The notes under the pieces: generated by a model
Told to the model about the DNA's origin: nothing
The model's input: the letters and a program-made list of their open reading frames with translations, nothing else
Databases searched by the model: none
Assembly (NCBI GenBank): GCA_000961585.1
Contig: LADN01000089.1
Span: forward strand, 1 to 64,000
DNA: 64,000 nucleotides
Origin: Peptococcaceae bacterium BRH_c4a
GTDB taxonomy: Bacteria > Bacillota > Desulfotomaculia > Desulfotomaculales > Desulfocucumaceae
Direction: 5' to 3'
Part shown: one piece after another, positions 39,434 to 47,785 of the stretch
Position numbering within the stretch: position 1 is the first letter of the stretch
Layout of the letters: each line of letters begins with the position of its first letter
Translations under genes and position numbers: made by a program

Positions 39434-41351
39434 GAAGTACCGATATGGCCGTATCCAGGTTATAGCCCTGATCCCTGTCTCTGTCGATTACAACTAAATC
39501 CGACCTGAGGTCACCATTTAAGTCCCCTGCCAGGGTTACTCCGTTGCGGGTGGCGCCCCAAGGACCAAAATCACCCCGGTACACAAATCTCTGGCCGTCG
39601 GATGTGGCCATTTGCCACTGCCCCTTCGGGCTGTAAAACAAAAGGTCGCTCTTGCCGTCTCCGTTTATGTCAGAAGAATAAGGCTGCCATCTATCTTTGG
39701 ATCCCCACATCTTCAGCCATGGATCACCGGCCTCGGTAAAACCTTCTCCCGGCCCGGACAGCAATACTCTCAAATGGCCGCTGTCATTGTCCACCACCGC
39801 TATGTCTGTTTTTTTGTTCCCGTTAAAATCCCCAGCCAGCAGCTTGACGTTCCTGCCCTTCAAAAATTCCCATTGATACCACTTGATCTGACTGAACCCT
39901 TCAGTGGTATTGATGGTCAGACCGATTCTTTTTCCCTCCTGGTCATGTACCGCCACATCGGCCAGACCGTCCCCGTTAAAGTCACCCGCCAGAGGAGCAA
40001 TGGATTTCATGCGCGGCAAGGTCAGGCAGACCTTGTCCCGGGGAACCAATTTTCCACCCTTGTTTTCGGCCAGTGTAAATGTTCCGCCATCCGGATTGAA
40101 CACCATAATATCGTCCATTTTATTGCCGTTGAAATCACCCACCAGGGGTACTGCGTCCTTTTCCAGTTTCCAGCCGCTGATCCACACTCCTCCGTCAGCA
40201 AAGGCCCCGGTTTTTCTCGGGGAATACCCCGAGGCTGTATACCGGTACATGCGCCACTGGTTGACTTCTCTGTTCCAGACCAGTACGCTTTGTGACGATC
40301 CCGGCTCAAACCGGCCAGCCATTACGTTATCGCCTTCGGCGAAGGAGAGATTTTCCAGACGCTGGGCCGGTATAAATTTTGTCAGATCATAAATTGAAAC
40401 AAAGGTATACCCCTTTTCCTTAAATGAATTGATGAGCATATGCAGAGGAGAGCCCCGGTCATATACGTAATACTCCTCGCCGTTTTTGCGGTAAGCCTTT
40501 GATATATAATTGAATTCCCTGAAAGGATGGTAAAAAAAGGACGCCAGATCGCCTTTCAGCCGGTCCAGTGTTTTAATCATTTTTTCGGCATCCACATCGG
40601 GATTAATATATCCCAGGGGGGTGGGCACCGTGATAAACCCCCGGTATCCCGGGCCATTATAATCATACGTTCGGGGCTTGATGGCGTTCACACCCCGGTA
40701 ATGGTTTTCATATATCAGTCCCGTTTGTTCCTCGAAGGCAGGGTACTGTGTCATGGAGGCGGTATAGTGCGGCGTTTCCCAGTATCCCGGGTTAATACCG
40801 GCCTTTTCAAACAATTCCATGGCGCTGCTGATTCTTTCCCGGGCGTATGTATAGGTGTCCAGCGGTTCGGGACTCTTTATTCTGTCGTAGAATTCAAAGC
40901 CCTGTCCGCTGACGTTATTGCCGGTCTGATGTGTGTAGCCGTGGATACCCACTATGCCCCCCAAACCTTCCATGTATTTGATGGTGGACAGAAATTCCAT
41001 GGCATAGGGTGTCTGATCGGTAATTTTTACATCATACCCCTTCTGGGGGACAACCATCCTGGGAATGAGCGAGATATGAAAGGGTACTCCCTCCCCATGT
41101 AAATATTCGGCGATTACCCGCATCTTTTTAAGAGTTTCTTCACCTTGATAGAGTCCTCCCGGACATACATCCTCCAGCCTTATTAATGCCGGCTTCACTG
41201 TCCTATGGGAACCTGGACCGGCCACCTCCACCACCCAGTTGCCTTCCCTGGAAGAATCGGTGGCGCAGCCACCCATAATGATCACCAGAATAAATACCGT
41301 CAATGCTTTTAAGTAACGCAGATTTAACCACTCCCACCTGTCATTGTGCAA
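39426..41351 (-). CDS. Lipoprotein: deacetylase-like (DUF2334) domain plus FG-GAP/VCBS repeats
   Basis: About 641 residues. A hydrophobic segment LKALTVFILVIIMGGC ends in a lipobox (IMGGC). Next comes a DUF2334 polysaccharide-deacetylase-like domain: ALIRLEDVCPG, then GIVGIHGYTHQTG and LASFFYHPFREF. From about residue 390 there are five Asp-rich FG-GAP repeats (GDFNGNKMDD, GDFNGDGLAD, GDFNGNKKTD, DINGDGKSD, GDLNGDLRSD), as in calcium-binding propellers. It is probably attached to the outer face of the membrane and acts on cell-wall or secreted glycan. The start is uncertain: TTG 41351, CTG 41321 (GGTGGGAG upstream) or a frame to 41414. Confidence 0.82.
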   Translation of the reverse strand: MHNDRWEWLNLRYLKALTVFILVIIMGGCATDSSREGNWVVEVAGPGSHRTVKPALIRLEDVCPGGLYQGEETLKKMRVIAEYLHGEGVPFHISLIPRMVVPQKGYDVKITDQTPYAMEFLSTIKYMEGLGGIVGIHGYTHQTGNNVSGQGFEFYDRIKSPEPLDTYTYARERISSAMELFEKAGINPGYWETPHYTASMTQYPAFEEQTGLIYENHYRGVNAIKPRTYDYNGPGYRGFITVPTPLGYINPDVDAEKMIKTLDRLKGDLASFFYHPFREFNYISKAYRKNGEEYYVYDRGSPLHMLINSFKEKGYTFVSIYDLTKFIPAQRLENLSFAEGDNVMAGRFEPGSSQSVLVWNREVNQWRMYRYTASGYSPRKTGAFADGGVWISGWKLEKDAVPLVGDFNGNKMDDIMVFNPDGGTFTLAENKGGKLVPRDKVCLTLPRMKSIAPLAGDFNGDGLADVAVHDQEGKRIGLTINTTEGFSQIKWYQWEFLKGRNVKLLAGDFNGNKKTDIAVVDNDSGHLRVLLSGPGEGFTEAGDPWLKMWGSKDRWQPYSSDINGDGKSDLLFYSPKGQWQMATSDGQRFVYRGDFGPWGATRNGVTLAGDLNGDLRSDLVVIDRDRDQGYNLDTAISVLQK

Positions 41352-41401
41352 AAATATATTAGCCAAAATAGCGGCAAGCGGAAAGCTTTTTTTAGCCACA
41401 G

Positions 41402-41474
41402 AGATCCCAGGCAACCTATCACCTATTACCCCTGAAAGACCCTCCCCATACAGCTCATAGCTTACAGCTTACCG
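41402..41474. repeat. Intergenic repeat words after the flavodoxin-like gene
   Basis: Contains CCTATCACCTATTACC and AGCTCATAGCTTACAGCTTACC, the same vocabulary as at 45.7, 49.4, 54.5 and 57.3 kb. It lies immediately downstream of the stop of the gene at 41475. Confidence 0.6.
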
Positions 41475-42065
41475 CTATTCCCCCGCCAGTCTTGCCGAAA
41501 CATCTTTTATTTCTTCCAACGCCCCTGCCCTGGCGAGAATTTCTCCTTTTTTGTCTATGCCGGGATAACAGTAGGTACCGGTCAGTTTTATATCCATCAT
41601 CTTGAAAAAATATCTTACAATTGAGGCGGAACCCTCAAATACCCCGGGAAGGCGGGTTCCGGCGCAGGATATAAATATGCCCCTGCGGTTTTGCCTGAAA
41701 TCGTCATCCTGTATCACCGGTTGCTTTAAAAGATATCTGGTGGCCCAAAACTGCTGCGACCTGTCTATAAACATCTTGGCCTGGGCGCATATTCCCATGC
41801 TGAATACCGGGGCAGCCATGATCAGCATATCCGCCTTCAGAATTTTTTCAAAAACAGGCCCGGCATCGTCCTTTATAACACATCTGCCCGTACTGTAGCA
41901 GCCCTCACAAGCCCGACAGGGATAATAACTGAGATCTACCAGGCGTATAGTCTCGGTTTCCACATTCAGGGACTGCAATCTTTCCACCGCAGCCTTCAGT
42001 AATATTTCGGTATTCCCATTTTTCCTGGGACTGCAAGCCAGAGCCACACAAAACTGATCGATCAT
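41475..42065 (-). CDS. Flavodoxin-like NAD(P)H:FMN oxidoreductase
   Basis: 196 residues. It starts with ALACSPRKNGNTEILLKAAVERL, the FMN phosphate loop of the NADPH-dependent FMN reductase/iron-sulfur flavoprotein family. CRACEGCYSTGRCVIKDD has closely spaced cysteines that could bind an iron-sulfur cluster, and MLIMAAPVFSMGICAQAKMFIDRS is the second FMN loop. A redox role with unknown partners. It is a single gene upstream of the lipoprotein gene on the same strand. Confidence 0.85.
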   Translation of the reverse strand: MIDQFCVALACSPRKNGNTEILLKAAVERLQSLNVETETIRLVDLSYYPCRACEGCYSTGRCVIKDDAGPVFEKILKADMLIMAAPVFSMGICAQAKMFIDRSQQFWATRYLLKQPVIQDDDFRQNRRGIFISCAGTRLPGVFEGSASIVRYFFKMMDIKLTGTYCYPGIDKKGEILARAGALEEIKDVSARLAGE

Positions 42066-42208
42066 TCCAATCCGGCCTCCGTTGCTGTTATTAACCGTAT
42101 ATCCGCCTAATCACCGATCAAATAATAATCCCTTTGCAATAAATACCACTCTTTTATGATATGATTAGTTGATTGCTGGTAAATCCAAATTAACCGGGGG
42201 TGTTGTTA

Positions 42209-42688
42209 TTGTCTTTGACATGCGATCCAAAAAATAATCCGGCCATTGAGACTGCGGCCCGTTTCCTTAACGCCGTTAAAAAAGGGGATGCCGGAACTTT
42301 CTGGGACACTCTGGACAAAAGGGGACAGGGATATTTTTTGGGACTTTGGTTTTACGCCATGGAAAATATGAACATAGAGACCATTATTAAGCTGACAGGT
42401 GAAAAGGAGTTTCTGGACGGAGTACTGGGGCCCATCATACATGGTCTAAGGGAAAGCATATCGGAATTGCTGGATAACCCCAGGTTCGGGGAAATAGAGT
42501 ATGGAACGCCGCACTGTGCCAGCATAAGGATTTTCCCCGCGGGTGGTCAGCCAGACGATCAAAACGGGGATTTCATTCCACTGGTACTGGAGCTTTGCGA
42601 TTCCGGCTGTGTAAACGGCGATGTAAATCTCACCTGCTGGAAAATTGACACCCTGCAGTGTTTCCAGCTTAACAAGGGGATTAATTAA
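42209..42688 (+). CDS. Hypothetical protein
   Basis: About 159 residues from TTG 42209 (GGGGG 8 bases upstream; GTG 42200 and TTG 42203 are possible). The N-terminal part, NPAIETAARFLNAVKKGDAGTFWDTLDKRGQGYFLGLWFYAMENM, resembles the helical start of small SnoaL/NTF2-like proteins, but I do not assign it. It has no signal peptide; seven cysteines in all, most near the C-terminus (CDSGCVNGDVNLTCW). It is convergent with the TauE/SafE gene, with only 3 bases between. Confidence 0.65.
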   Translation: MSLTCDPKNNPAIETAARFLNAVKKGDAGTFWDTLDKRGQGYFLGLWFYAMENMNIETIIKLTGEKEFLDGVLGPIIHGLRESISELLDNPRFGEIEYGTPHCASIRIFPAGGQPDDQNGDFIPLVLELCDSGCVNGDVNLTCWKIDTLQCFQLNKGIN

Positions 42689-42691
42689 TAT

Positions 42692-43453
42692 TTACTTTAG
42701 GTCGAAAAGGCCGAGAAGTTTGGCCGACATCAAAATAACACATATCACCAGAAAAACCCGTATCCATCTGTCACCCCTACTCATGGCAAAGTTACTGCCC
42801 AACCAGCCTCCCACCCCGTTGCCGACGGCCAGGATGAGCCCCAAAACCCAGCTCACCTTTCCGTCCGCCACAAAAAGGGCCAGAGACGAAAGCATGTATA
42901 ATCCCACCACCAGATTCTTCTGACTGTTTATTTTGACCAGGGACATACCGGTAATCATAGAAAGGGCCACAATAATTATAAACCCGGCTCCCGCCTGGAT
43001 AAATCCTCCATAAATCCCCACAAAGAAAAATACCGCCGCCGCTATATACCTGCGGCCCGGAGTCAGGTTTTCCAACGGCTTGATAAACTTTTTTTCCGGC
43101 TGCCCTATAATGGCGGCCAAAACCAACAGCATTACTACGGCCAGTATTCTGTTAAAAATCAGGTCCGACAGCGTAACAGCCAGATATACCCCCACAACGG
43201 AACCAAGGATGGCAGGTATCCCCAGAAGAAGTCCCAGTTTCAAATCAAAAAAACCTTTGCGCTGGAAATTTCCCACCGCCACCATGCATTGTACCATCAG
43301 AGCCACCCGGTTGGTGCCGTTGGCTTCTGCCGAGGGAAGTCCCATAAAAATAAGCGCCGGAAGGCTCAAAAGAGATCCTCCCCCGCCCACTGTGTTCATA
43401 AAGCCGGATATCACTCCCACAGCCATAATCAACACCACTTCATAAAAGGTCAT
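42692..43453 (-). CDS. TauE/SafE family sulfite/anion exporter
   Basis: 253 residues, about eight membrane segments. Family motifs: the N-terminal GVISGFMNTVGGGGSLLSLPALIFMGLPSAEANGTNRVA and the second-half repeat FFVGIYGGFIQAGAGFIIIVAL followed by KINSQKNLVVGLYMLSSL. Members export sulfite, sulfoacetate or other organic anions; the substrate is not evident. Divergent from the CBS-PAS regulator. Confidence 0.9.
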   Translation of the reverse strand: MTFYEVVLIMAVGVISGFMNTVGGGGSLLSLPALIFMGLPSAEANGTNRVALMVQCMVAVGNFQRKGFFDLKLGLLLGIPAILGSVVGVYLAVTLSDLIFNRILAVVMLLVLAAIIGQPEKKFIKPLENLTPGRRYIAAAVFFFVGIYGGFIQAGAGFIIIVALSMITGMSLVKINSQKNLVVGLYMLSSLALFVADGKVSWVLGLILAVGNGVGGWLGSNFAMSRGDRWIRVFLVICVILMSAKLLGLFDLK

Positions 43454-43619
43454 TTATATACTCCCGCCTTAAATATACTGTCATCAGAAGTAATAATTCT
43501 TTACTTACCGGGGTTTATCCTCCTCCGGGTCGTTCATGATGTATTATCAACAAAAAAAACTGTCTTAGAACCTGAACAGCTGTGTTAAAATCTAGTCAAA
43601 TAGAAGGGAGGTTTGTGTA

Positions 43620-45725
43620 TTGGTGGCCAAGGCCAGATCAATCTCATACCACAAAGAAGTATTTTTAAGACCCTCCAACACTCTGGGGGAAGTGGTGTCC
43701 ACCTTTTCCCGGACCAGGCTGGACGCTGTGCCGGTGGTGGGAGATGAAAACAAAGTCATTGGCGTCATGACCAAGCACAACCTGTACAAGGCCCTGATGG
43801 GAGGTCACCAGCTTAATTCTGTTATTGAAGACCTTTACGCCAGGCCGGCCAAATGCGTGGATGAGGAAATGAATTTCGGCCAGGTCTACAGTTACATGCA
43901 AAAAATGGAGCTGGGTCAGGTGGTGGTTACCGACAGTAAGAATAATCCCTATGGCATGGTAACCAAGATGAGTGTTATTGAGAACTTGAGATCCCGCAGT
44001 GACAGACAGGCCAGGGAACTGGGTTCCCTGCTGGACGCCCTGGAGAACGGGGTTCTGGCTGTAAACAGCAGGAGCATTGTCACGGTAATCAACCCGGCGG
44101 CTGAAAATATGCTGAATATCAAAGGCCGGGAGGTGCTGGGCAAATTTGTGCTGGATATGCTGCCTCACGTCAGGATGGACAAAGTGCTGCATGACGGCGG
44201 TGTAACAAACTGGCACAGGATCGAAGGTCTCCCCGGGATACTGGCCAAATATCTGCCTGTATACAGCAATGGACAGCCCGGGGGAGCCATTGCTGTACTT
44301 CATGACCTTACTGAATACGAAAAGCTGGCCCAGGAATTTGAAAGCGTTCAAGAAGTTCAGAGAACCCTGGCCACCGTATTGGATCTGGCCTATGACGGCC
44401 TGCTGGCGGTTAACTCCCAGGGGGTTGTGACCACGGTAAACAGGACCATGCTGGAGTTTCTGGACACCCGGGCGGATCAAGTGATGAACCGTCGGGTTAG
44501 GGACATTCTGCCGGAGCTTGGGCTGGAGGAAATAATCGCCGCAGGCGTAACCGATGAGGGCGATGTTAAAACAATAAAGGGAAAAAGGTGCATCGTTACC
44601 AGGCTCCCTATACAGCAGGGGGATCAGGTATTGGGAGCGGTGGCCAAAATAACCTTTAAGGGGCTGAACAGGCTTCCCGATCTGGTAAGAAGACTGGAAA
44701 CACTGGAAAACCAAATTTCTTACTACCGCGACGAACTTTCCCGGGTAACCCACACCGGTATAAGGTTCGATGATATAGTGGGCACAAGCCCCCAGATGGT
44801 CAGCGTAAAAAACATGGCCGGGCAGACTTCCCGAAGCTTATCCAGCGTTTTCCTCCTGGGAGAAAGCGGCACCGGCAAGGAATTATTCGCTTCGGCCATA
44901 CACAACCAATCCGGAAGGACTGGTCCCTTTGTAAAGGTTAATTGCGCCGCCATGCCGGATAATCTTTTGGAAACAGAATTTTTCGGATATGAGGAGGGAG
45001 CCTTCACCGGGGCTAAAAAATCCGGGAAGCCCGGTAAATTTGAACTGGCCCACAAAGGCACGCTGTTCCTGGATGAAATAGGCGACATGTCCCTTCCGCT
45101 TCAGTCAAAATTACTGAGGGTTTTGCAGGAAAAAGAGTTCGAAAGGGTGGGGGGAATTAAAACACTGCGGGTGGATGTGAGAATAATAGCCGCCACCAAC
45201 AGGGATATTGAAAAGCTGATGGAAGAAGGGAAATTTCGGGAGGATTTGTACTACCGCCTGAATGTCATCGTCATCCTGATCCCTCCCTTAAGGGAACGAA
45301 AAGGCGATATATACCCTCTGACCACACACCTGATCAGAAAATACAACCGCATACTGGGGTGCCGGGTCAGGGGAGCAAGTCCCCAAGCCATGGAAATACT
45401 GACCAATCACTGGTGGCCCGGCAATGTAAGAGAGTTGGAAAACGTGGTGGAGAGGGCGCTAAACATAGTCACCGACGGAGATATCCTTCCCACTCACCTG
45501 CCACAATACCTGCTGAGCCATCACAATCTGAAAAAGCCGGAAAATGAGGCCAAAATATCAGGCCTCAACATGATCAGCAGCATTGCCTCCACCGAAAAGG
45601 AACTGGTCACCCGCGCTCTGGCGGAGGCCGGCGGCAACCGATCCAAAGCCGCCGAAATACTGGGCATAAGCAGGACCAAACTTTATGACAGACTTAAAAA
45701 GCACGGCATAAAGCATAAGCAGTGA
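43620..45725 (+). CDS. Sigma-54 activator with CBS pair and two PAS domains
   Basis: 701 residues. Two CBS motifs come first (about 8-125: LGEVVSTFSRTRLDAVPVVGDENKVIGVMTKHN and the MGQVVVTDSKNNPYGMVTKMSV-like repeat), then PAS 1 (LDALENGVLAVNSRSIVTVINPAAENML) and PAS 2 (LDLAYDGLLAVNSQGVVTTVNRTMLEFL). The AAA+ domain has GESGTGKELFASAIH, FGYEEGAFTGAKKSGKPG with intact GAFTGA, and GTLFLDEIGDM. The Fis-type HTH is NRSKAAEILGISRTKLYDRL. TTG start with GAAGGGAGG. CBS domains suggest sensing of an adenosine-type ligand. Its targets are unknown. Confidence 0.94.
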   Translation: MVAKARSISYHKEVFLRPSNTLGEVVSTFSRTRLDAVPVVGDENKVIGVMTKHNLYKALMGGHQLNSVIEDLYARPAKCVDEEMNFGQVYSYMQKMELGQVVVTDSKNNPYGMVTKMSVIENLRSRSDRQARELGSLLDALENGVLAVNSRSIVTVINPAAENMLNIKGREVLGKFVLDMLPHVRMDKVLHDGGVTNWHRIEGLPGILAKYLPVYSNGQPGGAIAVLHDLTEYEKLAQEFESVQEVQRTLATVLDLAYDGLLAVNSQGVVTTVNRTMLEFLDTRADQVMNRRVRDILPELGLEEIIAAGVTDEGDVKTIKGKRCIVTRLPIQQGDQVLGAVAKITFKGLNRLPDLVRRLETLENQISYYRDELSRVTHTGIRFDDIVGTSPQMVSVKNMAGQTSRSLSSVFLLGESGTGKELFASAIHNQSGRTGPFVKVNCAAMPDNLLETEFFGYEEGAFTGAKKSGKPGKFELAHKGTLFLDEIGDMSLPLQSKLLRVLQEKEFERVGGIKTLRVDVRIIAATNRDIEKLMEEGKFREDLYYRLNVIVILIPPLRERKGDIYPLTTHLIRKYNRILGCRVRGASPQAMEILTNHWWPGNVRELENVVERALNIVTDGDILPTHLPQYLLSHHNLKKPENEAKISGLNMISSIASTEKELVTRALAEAGGNRSKAAEILGISRTKLYDRLKKHGIKHKQ

Positions 45726-45750
45726 CATTAGCTGTAAGCTATAACCTGAC
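45723..45750. repeat. Repeat word at the 3' end of the CBS-PAS regulator gene
   Basis: The stop TGA is followed by CATTAGCTGTAAGCTATAACC, belonging to the AGCTGTAAGC/TATAACC word family also seen at 57.3 and 54.5 kb. Confidence 0.55.
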
Positions 45751-45761
45751 TTCAAAGGATC

Positions 45762-46706
45762 TTATCTTTCTTCCCGGTCAAAGGGAATGCCCAGCGCCCC
45801 GGGTGTGCCGGTCCGTGCCGCCCTGTTGCGGCCTATAACAATAATCAGCACCAGAACGGTAAAAATATAGGGCATCATCTTCAGAAAGAAAGAGGGCACC
45901 AGCACCCCCATAACCTGCAGCCTGAAACCGATGGCATCTATTCCCCCGAAAATGTACGAGCCCACCATTGCCCTCAGAGGATTCCAAAGGGCGAAAATAA
46001 CCAGGGCCACCGCTATCCATCCCCTGCCTGCGGTCATGTTTTCCAGCCATGAAGGCGCATATGCCAGGGAAAGGTATGCCCCTCCCAGCCCTGCCAACAT
46101 GCCCCCGGCTATGACATGCAGGTACCTTGAAAGAAAAACCTGGACCCCCAGGGAATCCGAAGCCGAAGGGTTCTCCCCTATGGCCCTCAGGTGAAGCCCG
46201 GGCCTGGTCCTGTAAATGTATAGCCACAATGCCGGAACCAGCAGGTAGGTCAGGTAAACCAGGGGATCATGATTAAAAAAAATGGGTCCTATTACCGGTA
46301 TATCACCAAGCGCCGCCAGCGGCTTGGAAGAGAAGGGCAGCGGCACCGGCACTCCGATATAGTCTTTGCCCAGATATCCGCTGAGGCCTGTACCAAATAT
46401 GGTCAGGGCCAGACCGCTGACCACCTGGTTTGACCTGAGGGTAATGGTTAGGAATGCGTGTATAAATGCCACCATTCCCCCCGCCACCATTGAGGCCAGC
46501 ACCCCGGCCCAGGGGTTCCTGAAATGCACCGCCGCTATAAAGCCGCAAACAGCTCCAATCAACATCATTCCCTCAACACCCAGGTTGATTACACCCGACC
46601 TTTCGGCCAGCAGCTCACCCAGTGCGGCGTAAAGTATAGGCGTCCCGGCGGTTACCGCCGCGGCCAGTATTAATATGAGAACGTTTGTCTCCCCTCCGTG
46701 GCTCAC
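45762..46706 (-). CDS. BMP-type ABC importer permease 2
   Basis: 314 residues from GTG 46706, which overlaps the stop of permease 1 as GTGA; a longer frame to 47048 runs inside permease 1 and is excluded. About eight to nine membrane segments; LAERSGVINLGVEGMMLIGAVCGF and AIGENPSASDSLGVQVFLSRYLHVIAGGMLAGLGGAYLSL are typical of the YufQ/NupQ-type permease. It pairs with permease 1, the double ATPase and the BMP binding protein. Such systems import nucleosides or related compounds. Confidence 0.92.
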   Translation of the reverse strand: MSHGGETNVLILILAAAVTAGTPILYAALGELLAERSGVINLGVEGMMLIGAVCGFIAAVHFRNPWAGVLASMVAGGMVAFIHAFLTITLRSNQVVSGLALTIFGTGLSGYLGKDYIGVPVPLPFSSKPLAALGDIPVIGPIFFNHDPLVYLTYLLVPALWLYIYRTRPGLHLRAIGENPSASDSLGVQVFLSRYLHVIAGGMLAGLGGAYLSLAYAPSWLENMTAGRGWIAVALVIFALWNPLRAMVGSYIFGGIDAIGFRLQVMGVLVPSFFLKMMPYIFTVLVLIIVIGRNRAARTGTPGALGIPFDREER

Positions 46707-47785
46707 CGGGCAACCCCCCTGTCTGCAAACCTGATCCTGAATCTGGAGAATATTTCTCCTCCCAAAACGAAAAACAGAATGGCCCCCTGAAGCATTGTAG
46801 CCACCGATGCCGGTACGCCACTGGTCTGCACCAGATAGCCCCCCACCTGAAGGCCTCCGAAAAGCACTGCCACAAATATGATGGCAAAGGGATTCAGTTT
46901 GCTCAGCCAGGCCACAATAATGGCAGTGTAACCGTATCCCGGGCTGAGGCCGTGCTGGAGCCTTCCAGTGATTCCGCTTACCTCTGTCATCCCGGCCAGG
47001 CCGCTGACGGCCCCGCTTAAAAGCATGACCAGGAGTATGTTGCGCCATATATCCATTCCTGCATACCTGGCGGCTGCAGGACTCTCACCGATAACCCTTA
47101 TTTCAAATCCCCACCTGCTGCGATTCATTACTATATAAAGCATTACGGCGATCAGCAGGGCAAATAAAATGCCGCTGTGCACCCTGGAGTCTCCCAGGGT
47201 GCTTAACCTGGCCGCCCCGGCAAAGGGGGCGCTCAGCGGGAAGTTAAACCCGTCCGGGTCCTTCCATGGGCCGTAAACCAGATAGTCCACCCATAGCATG
47301 GCCACATAGTTCAGCATCAGCGTGGTAATTACCTCGTTAACCCCCAGGCAGGCCCTGGGTATGGCCGTCAGTATAGCCCACAACCCCCCGGCCGCCATTC
47401 CCAGAAGTATCATGGCCGGTATCATAATATAGGCCGGCAGTCCGGGAAAAGTCAGGGGAACCCAACTGGCGGCAAAAGCTCCCATGTAAAGTTGTCCCTC
47501 AGCTCCTATATTCCACAAACGCATCCTGAAGGCAATGGAAACACCCAGAGCACAAAGAGCGATTGGAATAGCCTTGACCACGGTCTCGGAAAGTCCGTAA
47601 GACGAACCGAAGGCCCCTGAAAACATCAGCAAATAAATCTCCTGGGGATCATGGCCATTGATCGCCAGGAAAATGCCGCCCAGCACCAGAGAAAGAAAAA
47701 CCGACGCAGCCGGGGTGATAAAAACCGAGGCCGCCGGTGGGAACAGTCTTCTTTCCAGATAAAATATCCTTGCCAAAGCTTTCAT
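46703..47785 (-). CDS. BMP-type ABC importer permease 1
   Basis: 360 residues. YufP/NupP-type permease with membrane segments from SVFLSLVLGGIFLAI onward. SFRMRLWNIGAEGQLYMGAFAASWV-like and EIRVIGESPAAARYAGMDIWRNILLVMLLSGAVSGLAGM are conserved in the family. The ATG overlaps the ATPase end by 4 bases. Confidence 0.92.
   Translation of the reverse strand: MKALARIFYLERRLFPPAASVFITPAASVFLSLVLGGIFLAINGHDPQEIYLLMFSGAFGSSYGLSETVVKAIPIALCALGVSIAFRMRLWNIGAEGQLYMGAFAASWVPLTFPGLPAYIMIPAMILLGMAAGGLWAILTAIPRACLGVNEVITTLMLNYVAMLWVDYLVYGPWKDPDGFNFPLSAPFAGAARLSTLGDSRVHSGILFALLIAVMLYIVMNRSRWGFEIRVIGESPAAARYAGMDIWRNILLVMLLSGAVSGLAGMTEVSGITGRLQHGLSPGYGYTAIIVAWLSKLNPFAIIFVAVLFGGLQVGGYLVQTSGVPASVATMLQGAILFFVLGGEIFSRFRIRFADRGVAR

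Noticed and set aside
43665-44753. 362-codon open frame antisense to the CBS-PAS regulator
   Set aside because: Lies opposite well-conserved CBS/PAS/AAA coding sequence; no start signal or family features.
46707-47048. N-terminal extension of permease 2 to 47048
   Set aside because: Runs inside permease 1 in another frame; GTG 46706 overlapping the permease 1 stop gives the family N-terminus.
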